Assembly (NCBI GenBank): GCA_016705235.1
Contig: JADIYP010000001.1
Location: 372,001 to 436,000, forward strand
Source of the DNA: Candidatus Leptovillus affinis
Lineage (GTDB): Bacteria > Chloroflexota > Anaerolineae > Promineifilales > Promineifilaceae
Direction of reading: 5' to 3'
Length of the DNA: 64,000 bases
Shown here: one piece after another, positions 40,919 through 49,940 of the stretch
Layout: each line of letters starts with the position of its first letter
Position numbering within the stretch: position 1 is the stretch's first letter
Made by a program: the position numbers and the translations under genes
The notes under the pieces: model-generated
What the model saw: only the letters and a program-made list of their open reading frames with translations
Database searches by the model: none
What the model was told of the DNA's origin: nothing

Positions 40919-42868
40919 ATGGGGCGATTAACAACCCGACAACTCCCCGGAAAACAGGGTCGAAAGAAAAAAGCCACCGCCAAAATTGGCCTACAGCCTG
41001 GCGATATGCTGCAAGATCGCTATCGCATTGTCGGCGTGTTAGGCGCGGGTGGCTTCAGTTCCGTCTATCAAGCCCGTGATATGCGTTTTCCCAATGTGAC
41101 CAAACTCTGCGCCGTCAAAGAGATGGTCATCTCAGCCCCAGACCCCAAAATACGTGAACTCACCATCCAATCATTTGAGCGTGAAGCCAGCATGCTGGCG
41201 ATGCTCGACCACCCCGCCATCCCCGATGTTTCCGACTACTTTACGGAAAAAGACCGCAGCTATCTGGTTTTAGACCTCATTCGCGGCAAAGACCTGGATC
41301 ACTGGCTGGAAGAACAAACAGAACCGCTGGATCAGGAGCGGGCGCTAGATTGGGCCATTCAGCTTTGTGACGCCCTGGGGCATTTGCACCATCAAAAACC
41401 CAGTCCCATCGTGTTTCGTGATATGAAACCGTCGAACATCATGCTGGATCATCACAGCCGTATCCGGCTGATTGACTTTGGCATTGCCAAGATTTTTGAG
41501 GGCGGCAACAAAGGCACGATGATCGGGACTGAAGGGTATTCGCCCCCGGAACAATATCGCGGGTTGGCGACGCCCGCCGGAGACGTTTACGCTCTGGGCG
41601 CAACGCTGCACCACCTGCTAACCCGTCAGGACCCGCGGCTAGAACCACCTTTTACATTTGCGGAACGGCCGATACGGCCGTTAAACCATTCCGTCACCCC
41701 GGCATTTGAAGCCATCATCATGCGCTGCCTGGCCTACGACCCAAAAGAACGGTTTGCCAATGCCACCGCTCTGAAAGAAGCGTTGGAGCTATTGGCTAAT
41801 TCTGCTACTGTCGTGTCGGAACCAGCGCCTCCCATAATAGCTGGGCAAAAATCAGCTGTGCCTACACCTGTGGCTGCCAAAACCAGCACCGGCAGCGTAG
41901 CCAGCCCTACCGTGCAGCCATTATGGGTATTTAAGTGCGAAGATGAGATTCGGTCTAAAGCGGCCGTCACCGACAACCGCGTGCTCATCAGCGTTTATGA
42001 CAACAATTTGTATGCCGTTAACAAGGCTAATGGGGAATTTGTTTGGAAATATCCCACCGCCGACGGCGTAGGCGCGTCGCCTTGCGTGTATGACGAAATG
42101 GTTTTTGTCGGGTCGTCGGATACCATGATGTATGCCGTTGATCTGCGCACCGGGCGCAAGATATGGCATTTCGAGACCAGCGGCTCCATCTATTCCTCCC
42201 CGACGGCGCGGTTTGAGCATGTTTTTTTTGGCTCGGATGATGGTTATTTGTACGCGCTGAACGTGAAACACGGCCGTTCCGCCTGGAAAACCAATGCCTT
42301 CAGCGCCGTACGCTCATCCCCCTACGTAGACGAAGAACGCGTCTTTTTTGGCACGGAAGGCGGTTACATCTACTGCCTGGAACTTTCGACCGGTAAAACG
42401 AAATGGCAAGCACAAGCCCGCAGGGCTGTTACATCATCACCCGCATTCGCGGAAGAAATTGTTTTTGTAGGCTCACTAGACGCCACAGTTTACGCCCTGG
42501 ATGCGGCAACCGGTTGGGCAATCTGGCGCTTCCGCACGCGGCGCCCCATCATCTCGTCGCCAGTTGTGCATGATGGGGTAGTGTACATCGGATCATCAGA
42601 TGGCAGCCTGTACGCCATCGACATGAATTCCGGCCGGCAGTTGTGGACGTATGACACAGATGGACAGGTGAATTCATCGCCAACAGTCTGGCAAGATGCC
42701 GTTTATTTCGGTTCGACAGACGGTTTTGTGTATAGCGTTTCTTGCAAACGAGGCGATTTACGTTGGCGGTTCGATACCGGCAAACCGGTCATTTCGTCGC
42801 CAACAATCGATGATGGAATTGTTTACATTGGCTCCACCAATCATCTTTTATACGCGCTGCCCGCGTAA
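40919..42868 (+). CDS. Ser/Thr protein kinase with C-terminal PQQ propeller
   Basis: 649 residues. Hanks-type kinase, about 35-300: LGAGGFSSVYQ glycine loop, CAVKEM Lys, the catalytic loop FRDMKPSN (the usual His of HRD is Phe), LIDFGIAK and an activation segment with GTEGYSPPEQY. A Pro/Ala/Thr linker with no membrane helix joins to a beta-propeller (about 340-649) of repeated YAVD/YALD and W-x-F blades of the PQQ-like type. So it looks cytosolic, unlike most PknB proteins. It heads an operon with its probable phosphatase and FHA reader. Confidence 0.92.
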   Translation: MGRLTTRQLPGKQGRKKKATAKIGLQPGDMLQDRYRIVGVLGAGGFSSVYQARDMRFPNVTKLCAVKEMVISAPDPKIRELTIQSFEREASMLAMLDHPAIPDVSDYFTEKDRSYLVLDLIRGKDLDHWLEEQTEPLDQERALDWAIQLCDALGHLHHQKPSPIVFRDMKPSNIMLDHHSRIRLIDFGIAKIFEGGNKGTMIGTEGYSPPEQYRGLATPAGDVYALGATLHHLLTRQDPRLEPPFTFAERPIRPLNHSVTPAFEAIIMRCLAYDPKERFANATALKEALELLANSATVVSEPAPPIIAGQKSAVPTPVAAKTSTGSVASPTVQPLWVFKCEDEIRSKAAVTDNRVLISVYDNNLYAVNKANGEFVWKYPTADGVGASPCVYDEMVFVGSSDTMMYAVDLRTGRKIWHFETSGSIYSSPTARFEHVFFGSDDGYLYALNVKHGRSAWKTNAFSAVRSSPYVDEERVFFGTEGGYIYCLELSTGKTKWQAQARRAVTSSPAFAEEIVFVGSLDATVYALDAATGWAIWRFRTRRPIISSPVVHDGVVYIGSSDGSLYAIDMNSGRQLWTYDTDGQVNSSPTVWQDAVYFGSTDGFVYSVSCKRGDLRWRFDTGKPVISSPTIDDGIVYIGSTNHLLYALPA

Positions 42869-42895
42869 TTACAGGATAAGCATGGTGTTAAATTA

Positions 42896-43903
42896 ATGGA
42901 CAAGTCAAAGACGATAGACGAACCCGAAGAAGAACATGTTGAAAAACATGCGGATGGGGAGCTTGCCGAAGAACCAGTTATCGAAACTGAATCGAATCCC
43001 GAAGAAGAAATCCTTATTCCGGAAACGACGCCATTTGCAAAAAACCCATTTATCGATGTGAACCGCGGCGAGCCGGCCAAAACACGGCCCATTATCAGCA
43101 AAGTTACGGAGCCATTGGTCGCCGATGAGCCGCATATGCGGGTTGCCAAGCGGTGCCATGTGGGAGCCAGGCGGGAGCGCAATGAAGACTCCAGCCTCAC
43201 GCTTGTTTCAGAGGTAGGGGGGCATTTTGCGGTGCTGCCTTTTGGTTTGTATATTGTGGCCGATGGCATGGGCGGGCACTCTGATGGCCATGTGGCCAGC
43301 CGCATCGCCTCGCGCACGGCCGCCACGCACATCATCAACAACATTTATCTGCCGCTGCTTGCAGACGATGACAAAAGCATCAAAATGCCCATTCAAGAAG
43401 TGCTGGAACAGGCCGTACAAAAAGCCAATAAGGCCGTGTTTGAAACCGATCCTGAGATGGACAGCGGCACGACTCTAACCATTGCCCTGGTATTAGGCCG
43501 GCGTCTGCATGTGGCGCATGTGGGCGACAGCCGGCTTTATTTGCTGGCCAATGGCAAATTTGAGCCGGTGACAAATGATCATTCCCTGGTGCAGCGCCTG
43601 CAAGATGTGGGCCAGCTTACGGCCGAGGAAGCGACGTTTTATCGCTATGGGCATATTTTGCTGCGCGCTGTGGGGCAGGCTGATGAGGTGGAAGTAGACA
43701 CCTATATGCGGTTGCTGCCCAAGTCTGGCAAGTTGTTGATGTGCAGTGATGGATTGTCTGGCTTTGTATCGGAAGCAGAAATGCGCGATATTTTAGAGCG
43801 TGACCTTTCTTTGGATGACATGGCTGAGGCGTTGTTTCGCGCAGCGATGGAAATGGGCGGTTTTGATAATATCACGGCCGTTCTCGTAGATTTTGAATTA
43901 TAG
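42896..43903 (+). CDS. PP2C-type Ser/Thr phosphatase
   Basis: 335 residues. An acidic, low-complexity N-terminus (1-75) precedes the metal-dependent phosphatase core: ARRERNEDS, VADGMGGHSDG, DSGTTLTIAL, AHVGDSRLYLL, MCSDGLSGFV and DNITAVLV, covering all manganese ligands of the family. It removes phosphate from Ser/Thr and most likely reverses the kinase encoded 27 bases upstream. No membrane segment. Its stop lies 13 bases before the next start, so co-translation is likely. Confidence 0.93.
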   Translation: MDKSKTIDEPEEEHVEKHADGELAEEPVIETESNPEEEILIPETTPFAKNPFIDVNRGEPAKTRPIISKVTEPLVADEPHMRVAKRCHVGARRERNEDSSLTLVSEVGGHFAVLPFGLYIVADGMGGHSDGHVASRIASRTAATHIINNIYLPLLADDDKSIKMPIQEVLEQAVQKANKAVFETDPEMDSGTTLTIALVLGRRLHVAHVGDSRLYLLANGKFEPVTNDHSLVQRLQDVGQLTAEEATFYRYGHILLRAVGQADEVEVDTYMRLLPKSGKLLMCSDGLSGFVSEAEMRDILERDLSLDDMAEALFRAAMEMGGFDNITAVLVDFEL

Positions 43904-43916
43904 ATCAGGAATCCAG

Positions 43917-45386
43917 ATGAGCGGCGAGAGTACCTACTATTCTGTCTTGGGCATTTCTCCTGGGGCTTCTGCGGAAGCCATTCAGAATGCCTTTGCTACG
44001 CTGGTAGCCAGGCTGCCGCAGGGCGGAAACAAAGAAAGCCACCCGGAATATCAGGATTTACTCCAGGCGTATGAAGTTCTAAACAACCCATCGCGGCGCG
44101 CGATTTATGATTCTTTGATGGTGGAAACATCGCCGCCGCCGCTGACCGTGACGATACAGGTTAGCCGCGCCAAAATTCCCATCGCCAGTTCCCCACAAAT
44201 TTTCTACCTGTTACTCGAGATCGCCGCGCCGCAGCAGACCATGAATACGCGACGGCCGTTAAACCTTTGCCTCGTTCTAGACCGCAGCACCTCCATGCAA
44301 GGCCAACGTCTAGATTTTCTCAAATCGGCCGTCGAATTAGTTATCGAAAAACTGATGCCCGAAGACATCATCTCCATCATTACCTTCAGCGATCGGGCCG
44401 AAATTGTACAGCCGGCAACCCGCCTCATAAACAGAAATGCCATCATCTCACACGTGCGCAGCATACGCGCTTCTGGCGGCACAGAAATTTATCAGGGCTT
44501 ATCCGCCGGCATCGAGCAACTGCGACTAACGCCCCTGGCCCAATACAACAACCACCTGATCTTACTGACAGATGGCCATACATACGGTGATGCGCCAGAA
44601 TGCATGGCCCTCGCCACGCGCGCCGCAGAGCAGCAGATTGGCATCACGGCATTTGGTTTGGGCAATGAATGGAATGACAATTTTCTCGATCGACTGGTAT
44701 CCTCATCCGGTGGACAATCGGCCTTTATCGAAGAACCTACTCAAATATTAGAACATCTACAGCAGCGAATCCAGGGACTAGGCCTCATTCATGCCCGCAA
44801 CCTGCGCATAAAGAATACAATGCCGTCTCAAATCTCCTTAAAATACGGCTTCAAACTACTGCCCTTTGCCCAGCCCCTCGATTCAACCGGCGGCGAAATC
44901 ACACTGGGCAATATCGAAGGCAAAAGCGCATTATCCTTTTTATTAGAAATGGTTTTGCAACCTCAACAACACGAAACCCGCATTAACATCCCTTTTGAGA
45001 TCATGGCCGATATTCCCGGACGCAGCGCCAAAGATCTATCCCTCAAAAGTCAGGCGCAAATTATCGTCACAGCAACCCCCGTGGAAATGCCGCCGCCAAA
45101 AGATTTGGTGAAAGCTGTGCGGTTGTTGAACATGTACCGCATGAACGAAAAGGTTTGGGAAGAAATCGAAGCAGGAAACGTAGGCGTGGCCGCAACTCGC
45201 TTGCGTCACCTGACAACCCGCTTATTGGAGGCCGGCGAAATTCGCCTGGCACAACAAGCCCATGCCGAAACGGAACGGTTATCGACAGTTGGCTCTATGT
45301 CGGCTGAAGGTTGGAAGCGGCTGAAATATGGCACGCGCGCCATGATCGGCGAAACGGTAAGAATAGACAACGATGATTCAATGTAA
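43917..45386 (+). CDS. Degenerate J-domain fused to a von Willebrand A domain
   Basis: 489 residues from the ATG at 43917 (AGGAA upstream). Residues about 5-70 look like a J domain (YYSVLGISPGASAEAIQNAF, then YEVLNNPSRRAIYD), but the HPD tripeptide that stimulates DnaK is missing. Residues about 115-300 are a vWA domain with an intact metal site, DRSTSM, plus LTDGHTYGDAP and ASGGTEIY. A beta-rich region and a helical C-terminus follow. vWA proteins form metal-dependent contacts; this one is in the kinase operon and overlaps the FHA gene by 14 bases. Confidence 0.82.
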   Translation: MSGESTYYSVLGISPGASAEAIQNAFATLVARLPQGGNKESHPEYQDLLQAYEVLNNPSRRAIYDSLMVETSPPPLTVTIQVSRAKIPIASSPQIFYLLLEIAAPQQTMNTRRPLNLCLVLDRSTSMQGQRLDFLKSAVELVIEKLMPEDIISIITFSDRAEIVQPATRLINRNAIISHVRSIRASGGTEIYQGLSAGIEQLRLTPLAQYNNHLILLTDGHTYGDAPECMALATRAAEQQIGITAFGLGNEWNDNFLDRLVSSSGGQSAFIEEPTQILEHLQQRIQGLGLIHARNLRIKNTMPSQISLKYGFKLLPFAQPLDSTGGEITLGNIEGKSALSFLLEMVLQPQQHETRINIPFEIMADIPGRSAKDLSLKSQAQIIVTATPVEMPPPKDLVKAVRLLNMYRMNEKVWEEIEAGNVGVAATRLRHLTTRLLEAGEIRLAQQAHAETERLSTVGSMSAEGWKRLKYGTRAMIGETVRIDNDDSM

Positions 45387-45882
45387 AGAGTGTGGAGCCA
45401 CCCAACTAGAAGGCGCGCTTTTTTGTAGTGAGTGTGGCCGATTTTTAATGGAAGACGACCTTAAAGCGACCGACGTCTTGCCCTTTTCAGATTACAGTCA
45501 TCGCCCACCACCGCCGCCGCCAGAAGATTACAGATTAACCACTGTACCTGAAGGGAAAAACATCACATTTGTCATCCCGCACAGCCGTCACCGGCGCGTC
45601 ATGGCCCTCACCGGACAAATCCGCGTCGGCCGCGACAGCTCAGAAACAGGCGATTTCCCCGAACTAGACCTAACCGTGGAAAACGGCGCCGAATTGGGCG
45701 TTTCCCGACTCCATGCTACCATTCAATGGTCGAATCACGGATTAGTGCTGATAGACCTGGACAGTACCAACGGCACATTTTTAAACAACTATCGCTTGCC
45801 CTCGAAACGGCCGTATCCCCTCCGCAGCGGCGACGAAATACGGTTCGGCGAACTATTAATTCACGTTTTCTATGATTCCTAA
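45373..45882 (+). CDS. Zinc-ribbon FHA domain protein
   Basis: 169 residues. N-terminal zinc ribbon with CKECG and CSECG pairs, a Pro-rich linker (PPPPPPEDY), then an FHA domain (about 75-165): IRVGRDSS, SRLHATI and DSTNGTFLNN, the residues that bind phosphothreonine. It should read proteins phosphorylated by the kinase of the same operon. The ATG lies inside the preceding gene. Family length and motifs are standard for FHA adaptors. Confidence 0.9.
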   Translation: MIQCKECGATQLEGALFCSECGRFLMEDDLKATDVLPFSDYSHRPPPPPPEDYRLTTVPEGKNITFVIPHSRHRRVMALTGQIRVGRDSSETGDFPELDLTVENGAELGVSRLHATIQWSNHGLVLIDLDSTNGTFLNNYRLPSKRPYPLRSGDEIRFGELLIHVFYDS

Positions 45883-45898
45883 CCAACGGTGAACCCAT

Positions 45899-46138
45899 AT
45901 GATCTCAATAATCGTGCACATAGCCAATGAAGATCCCATCGTCTGCGAAGTAGACTCCCTGCCCAAAGCGCAAGACGTCCTCATCCAAATTCACAACCCC
46001 CGCCGTCGAGACGGACTCGACGTCCACTACCTCGACGAAGACGTCACCTCCGTCTTCTACCCCATCCAACGCATCAACTTCATCCAGGTACTCCCATCCA
46101 CCGACATGAGCGAAGTTGTCGGGTTCGTACGCGAATAA
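45899..46138 (+). CDS. Small uncharacterised protein of the signalling operon
   Basis: 79 residues, acidic, predicted alpha/beta (MISIIVHIANEDPIVCEVDSLPKAQDVL then VTSVFYPIQRINFIQVL). No family recognised. Its stop codon overlaps the ATG of the response regulator by one base, and it follows the FHA gene by 16 bases, so its expression is tied to the operon. The strand pattern resembles ubiquitin-fold or PB1-like interaction modules, but this is a guess. Confidence 0.65.
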   Translation: MISIIVHIANEDPIVCEVDSLPKAQDVLIQIHNPRRRDGLDVHYLDEDVTSVFYPIQRINFIQVLPSTDMSEVVGFVRE

Positions 46139-46884
46139 TGGTCGAAAAAATTCCTCCCTCCCTCGATAAAACCGCCCCCAGGCTCATCCTTATCGTGGAT
46201 GATGAAGCCCGCATGCGACGCTTCATCCGCATGAACATGGAATTGGAAGGTTATCAAGCCATCGAAGCGGAAAATGGCCTTCAAGCCCTGGAACAAATCC
46301 GAAAATACGCCCCCGATCTCGTCATCATGGACATCATGATGCCAGAACTCGATGGCTTCGAAACCCTGCGCCTCCTGCGTGAAATCTCCACTGTCCCCGT
46401 CATCCTTCTCACCGTCAAAAGCGACGAAGAAGACAAAATCCAAGGACTTGGCCTGGGCGCCGACGACTACATCACCAAACCATTTAGCCCTCGCGAATTA
46501 AACAGCCGCGTCAACGCCGTTATGCGCCGGGCAGAATGGCCTGCTCCCCCACCTCGCACCATTTTACGCATCGACGACCACTTATCCATCGACTTTAACC
46601 GCCACCAGGTCATCGTCGACAACGAACGCATCGACCTGCGACCAACAGAATACCGGCTCCTGAGCCAATTGATTCAAAACGCCGGCTGGGTTGTCCCCCA
46701 TGAAACCTTGTTAGCCAAAGTTTGGGGGTATGAATATCAAGACGAAACCCATTACCTTCGTCTTTACATCAATTACCTGCGCAAAAAGATAGAAGAAGAC
46801 CTGAATAACCCCAAATATATCCTCACCGAAAGAGGCGTTGGTTATCGTTTCATGGATTACAAAGAAGAAACGCCAGACGGATAA
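46138..46884 (+). CDS. OmpR/PhoB family response regulator
   Basis: 248 residues. Receiver domain (about 18-132): VDDEARM acidic pair, phospho-acceptor Asp in DLVIMDIMMPELDG, Thr in LLTVKS, Lys in YITKPFSP. The winged-helix DNA-binding domain (about 145-240) has RPTEYRLLSQL, KVWGYE and VNYLRKKIE-type recognition helix followed by RGVGYRF. No histidine kinase is encoded near it; it is instead the last gene of the Ser/Thr kinase operon, so cross-talk or control by the Ser/Thr kinase is possible. Confidence 0.93.
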   Translation: MVEKIPPSLDKTAPRLILIVDDEARMRRFIRMNMELEGYQAIEAENGLQALEQIRKYAPDLVIMDIMMPELDGFETLRLLREISTVPVILLTVKSDEEDKIQGLGLGADDYITKPFSPRELNSRVNAVMRRAEWPAPPPRTILRIDDHLSIDFNRHQVIVDNERIDLRPTEYRLLSQLIQNAGWVVPHETLLAKVWGYEYQDETHYLRLYINYLRKKIEEDLNNPKYILTERGVGYRFMDYKEETPDG

Positions 46885-47094
46885 CAGCGCTTGCTAACCC
46901 CAAACAATACATTCTCAGCGGTTGGAAACAAGAAATAACCTCATCTCCAACCGCCAATTTCCAGCTTGCCTCAGCCTACATCATGATCCAGGGGCAACGG
47001 TAATCTTGTTTCGATCCAGCTCATTTAACTTTTCAGCCAACTCTCAAGCACAACTGGTTTTGTTTTTCCCCAATTTCCATTATCATACGGGACT

Positions 47095-49320
47095 ATGTTG
47101 CTGCAAGCGCATCATACAACGACTGACGCGACAAAGTTCTTTGACCAGGTCAACACTTATTTAAGTGTGGAAGATCGACTCCGGGTTCAAGAAGCGTTTG
47201 CCCTTGCTCGTCGAGAACACGGCGACCAACGCCGCAAATCTGGCGAGCTTTTTTTCACCCACCCACTTACGGTAGCCTATTACCTCTCTCAGTACCACCT
47301 TGACGCCCCAGCCCTGGAAGCCGCTCTCCTCCACGACATTGCTGAAGACACGCGCGTTTCCATTGATGAAATCGAAGCCATGTTTAGCCCGGAGGTTGCC
47401 CGGCTGGTAAATGGAGTTACCAAACTGAAAGATGTGACCGAAGGCATTGCCAAAGGCAAATATTTACCCCCCCAAGAAATTCAAGACAAGACCCTGCATA
47501 AATTATTTTCGGCCATGACCGAAGATGTGCGCACAGTCATCATTAAACTCTTCGACCGTTTGCACAACATGCGCACCATCAAGGCCATGCCGCTGCACAA
47601 ACAACGACAAAAGGCAGAAGAAACACTGGCCGTTTACGCCCCCCTGGCAAACCGTCTGGGTTTATGGGATTTAAAAAACGAACTCGAATCGCTTTCTCTG
47701 GAAGTGATGCACAACAAAGCCTACACTACCATTAAGCGTCGGCGCGAAGAATTAGAGCGCGAACACCAGGAAACCTATCAGCTTCTGAGCGGGCAAATAT
47801 TTAATTGTTTACTCCAGGCGGAAATTGATGTGCGCAATGTGGTGTTGGCCCCTGAAAACATTTATTCGGTATATCAGGACCTGACAAACAGCGGCGCTTC
47901 CTATGATGATCTCGACCGAACCATTCGGCTGGTGGTATTGGTGAATGAGTGGCAGGAATGTTACCTGGCGTTGGGCCATTTGCACCAGCTCTGGCGGCCG
48001 GTTCCCGGCACATTCGACGACTACATTGCGGTGCCGAGAGACAATTTGTATCGCTCGCTGCATACCACTGTGGTTCATGCAAATGGGCAAGCCGTTAAAC
48101 TGCATATTCGCACCGTTGCCATGGACAAAGTTTCGGAAATTGGGGTGCTGGCTCGCTGGTTATATGCCGGCACACCGTTATGGTCTACGGGTATAGCCGA
48201 TCGCATCGAATCCTTTTTTGAGAACATCACCGATAATATCAACGTGGAACCGCAGAACCCGGCGGCCGGCGTTAAGGGCGTGGTGGAAGATGTCTTCCGC
48301 AAGCAAATCCGGGTGTATACGCCGCGCGGCGACATTGTGGAATTGGGGCAAGGGGCGACCATTATTGACTTTGCCTATGCCATTCACACAGGTCTGGGCA
48401 ATCAGGCTCATGCGGCCTATGTTAATGATGTATTTTTCCCACTGAACAAGCCGCTTAAAGATGGGGATCAGGTGCGAATTGTGAAGAAGCTGCGTGCGCA
48501 GCCGCAGCGAGCCTGGCTGGATGACGATTTAGGGTATATCGCCACGAATTATGCGCGCTCACATGCCCGGCGGTGGTTTAGGCGGCTGCCGACGCAGCGA
48601 GCAATTCTGGAAGGCAAAGAGCTGATTCAAACGGAACTGAATATCTTGGGATTTCCGGATTTTTCGCACGAGGAGCTTGCAGAGGCTTTTGGGTATGAAG
48701 AGGCGCAGCAGTTGTATTATGCGGTGGGGCGAGCGGAGGTTTTGCCCACGGCCGTTGCCACACGCGTCTTAGAATACAAATGGGACACAGGCCCGGCCCG
48801 CAACGTTGACAACGTTATCCTCACCGACACCGGCGAAGAATTCGTCATCACCAAGTCCCCTACACGCCGGTTGAGCCTCTGCGGGACCTGCCAGCCACGC
48901 CCGCGCGAACAAATTTTGGGCTTTATGCGCAAAGATGGCGGCATCACGGTGCATAAAAAGCGCTGTCATTTGCTGCGCCCGGAACGCGGTCGCGTGCTAA
49001 AGTTAGGCTGGGGCGAGACAACCCGTGAAGCCCACGAAGTGACCGTGCAAGTCGATGTGTATGACCGACCAGGGTTGTTATTTGAGATTTCTCAATTAAT
49101 GGAAGATGAGCAAATTAATATCGCCTATATTTACACGCCGCCCCGACGAGGCGGCGAGTTGCAGATAATTTTGACCCTTGAGGTGCTGCAACCCCGCCAA
49201 TTGGTGCGTATTTTGCACCAAATTCACGCCTTACCCAACGTTTTTGACCTCCGATGCCTGCCAGATGGCCCTCCGGACCGGAATGGCGCGGCCCCTTCTC
49301 CCCTCTACTTACCAGAGTAA
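47095..49320 (+). CDS. RelA/SpoT homologue with degenerate synthetase domain
   Basis: 741 residues in the long RSH order: HD hydrolase, synthetase, TGS, zinc-finger-like and ACT. The hydrolase looks intact: RRKSGELFFTHPLTVA, ALLHDIAEDT (HDxxED), NGVTKL and RLHNMRT. The synthetase region (about 225-345) departs from the active pattern: RxKxxxSxxxK is not seen, the Asp of FDL is Leu, and EVQIRT is replaced by KLHIRT, losing the catalytic Glu. TGS (VYTPRGDIVELGQGATIIDFAYAIH) and ACT (VDVYDRPGLLFEI) are clear. Predicted to degrade rather than make (p)ppGpp, so another synthetase would be needed elsewhere. Confidence 0.88.
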   Translation: MLLQAHHTTTDATKFFDQVNTYLSVEDRLRVQEAFALARREHGDQRRKSGELFFTHPLTVAYYLSQYHLDAPALEAALLHDIAEDTRVSIDEIEAMFSPEVARLVNGVTKLKDVTEGIAKGKYLPPQEIQDKTLHKLFSAMTEDVRTVIIKLFDRLHNMRTIKAMPLHKQRQKAEETLAVYAPLANRLGLWDLKNELESLSLEVMHNKAYTTIKRRREELEREHQETYQLLSGQIFNCLLQAEIDVRNVVLAPENIYSVYQDLTNSGASYDDLDRTIRLVVLVNEWQECYLALGHLHQLWRPVPGTFDDYIAVPRDNLYRSLHTTVVHANGQAVKLHIRTVAMDKVSEIGVLARWLYAGTPLWSTGIADRIESFFENITDNINVEPQNPAAGVKGVVEDVFRKQIRVYTPRGDIVELGQGATIIDFAYAIHTGLGNQAHAAYVNDVFFPLNKPLKDGDQVRIVKKLRAQPQRAWLDDDLGYIATNYARSHARRWFRRLPTQRAILEGKELIQTELNILGFPDFSHEELAEAFGYEEAQQLYYAVGRAEVLPTAVATRVLEYKWDTGPARNVDNVILTDTGEEFVITKSPTRRLSLCGTCQPRPREQILGFMRKDGGITVHKKRCHLLRPERGRVLKLGWGETTREAHEVTVQVDVYDRPGLLFEISQLMEDEQINIAYIYTPPRRGGELQIILTLEVLQPRQLVRILHQIHALPNVFDLRCLPDGPPDRNGAAPSPLYLPE

Positions 49321-49326
49321 GCGCAT

Positions 49327-49354
49327 TTGACCGCTGGTGAACGGCCGTTATAAT
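49327..49354 (+). promoter_or_regulatory. SigA-type promoter of the glycogen-binding module gene
   Basis: TTGACC (49327-49332), a 16-base spacer and a perfect TATAAT (49349-49354). An ACGGCCGT site (49341-49348) ends at the base before the -10. The leader is about 75 bases and contains the small hairpin AGAGT-GT-ACTCT. Confidence 0.75.
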
Positions 49355-49435
49355 CTCACGCTGCTTTGCCCACCAGAGTGTACTCTGCCTGGTTAAAGCG
49401 ATCATCATGTAAGTTAGAGTTGAAGGAGTATAAAA

Positions 49436-49732
49436 ATGCTTAAGAAAAAATTCTTTAAAACCAATGACGACTGCGAAGTTACCTTCGAATACGCGGCCCC
49501 CGAAGCTACAGAAGTAGCCCTGCTCTGCGACGCACAAAACTGGGAACCCACAGCGATGAAAAAGACCAAAGAAGGCTCTTTCCGCACCAAAATTCGCCTG
49601 GCGAAAGGTGGACAATACCAGTTCCGTTATCTCGTAGACGGTGAATCATGGGCCAACGACGAAGCGGCTGACGCTTATTGGGCCAACGAACACGGCGGTG
49701 ACAACAGCGTCGTTTTCACCTCTGAGAACTAA
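49436..49732 (+). CDS. Stand-alone glycogen-binding (CBM48/isoamylase early-set) protein
   Basis: 98 residues comprising only a CBM48-type early-set domain: VTFEYAAPEATEVALLCDAQNW, then QYQFRYLVDGESWANDEAADAYW, with the Trp residues that contact alpha-glucan. Such domains normally sit in front of branching or debranching enzymes, or in AMPK beta subunits; alone they may target a partner to glycogen. AAGGAG lies 7 bases before the ATG. It has its own promoter and a strong terminator, so it is monocistronic. Confidence 0.87.
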   Translation: MLKKKFFKTNDDCEVTFEYAAPEATEVALLCDAQNWEPTAMKKTKEGSFRTKIRLAKGGQYQFRYLVDGESWANDEAADAYWANEHGGDNSVVFTSEN

Positions 49733-49770
49733 TCGATCACGAGACGGACTCGGAATAACGCAGTAATAAA

Positions 49771-49797
49771 AGCGGCTTGGCAGCAAGCCGCTTTTTG
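49771..49797 (+). terminator. Rho-independent terminator of the CBM48 gene
   Basis: AGCGGCTT, loop GGCAGC, AAGCCGCT followed by TTTTTG, 39 bases after the stop. Confidence 0.92.
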
Positions 49798-49940
49798 TTT
49801 GCCCGGTTGTATCCTCTTTGACCTCGCGTTACAATCTGCCACCATGTAAGAAATGAATACCTGCTCCCGTCTAAACAAAGTGGTACCAATGAACTGGTAA
49901 AAATAAAACGGCCGTCCCCGCCAACATTCAACGGCCGTAC

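Noticed and set aside
46885..47094. Small gene between the response regulator and the RSH gene
   Set aside because: A short frame exists but overlaps the RSH start and has no ribosome site or recognisable sequence.
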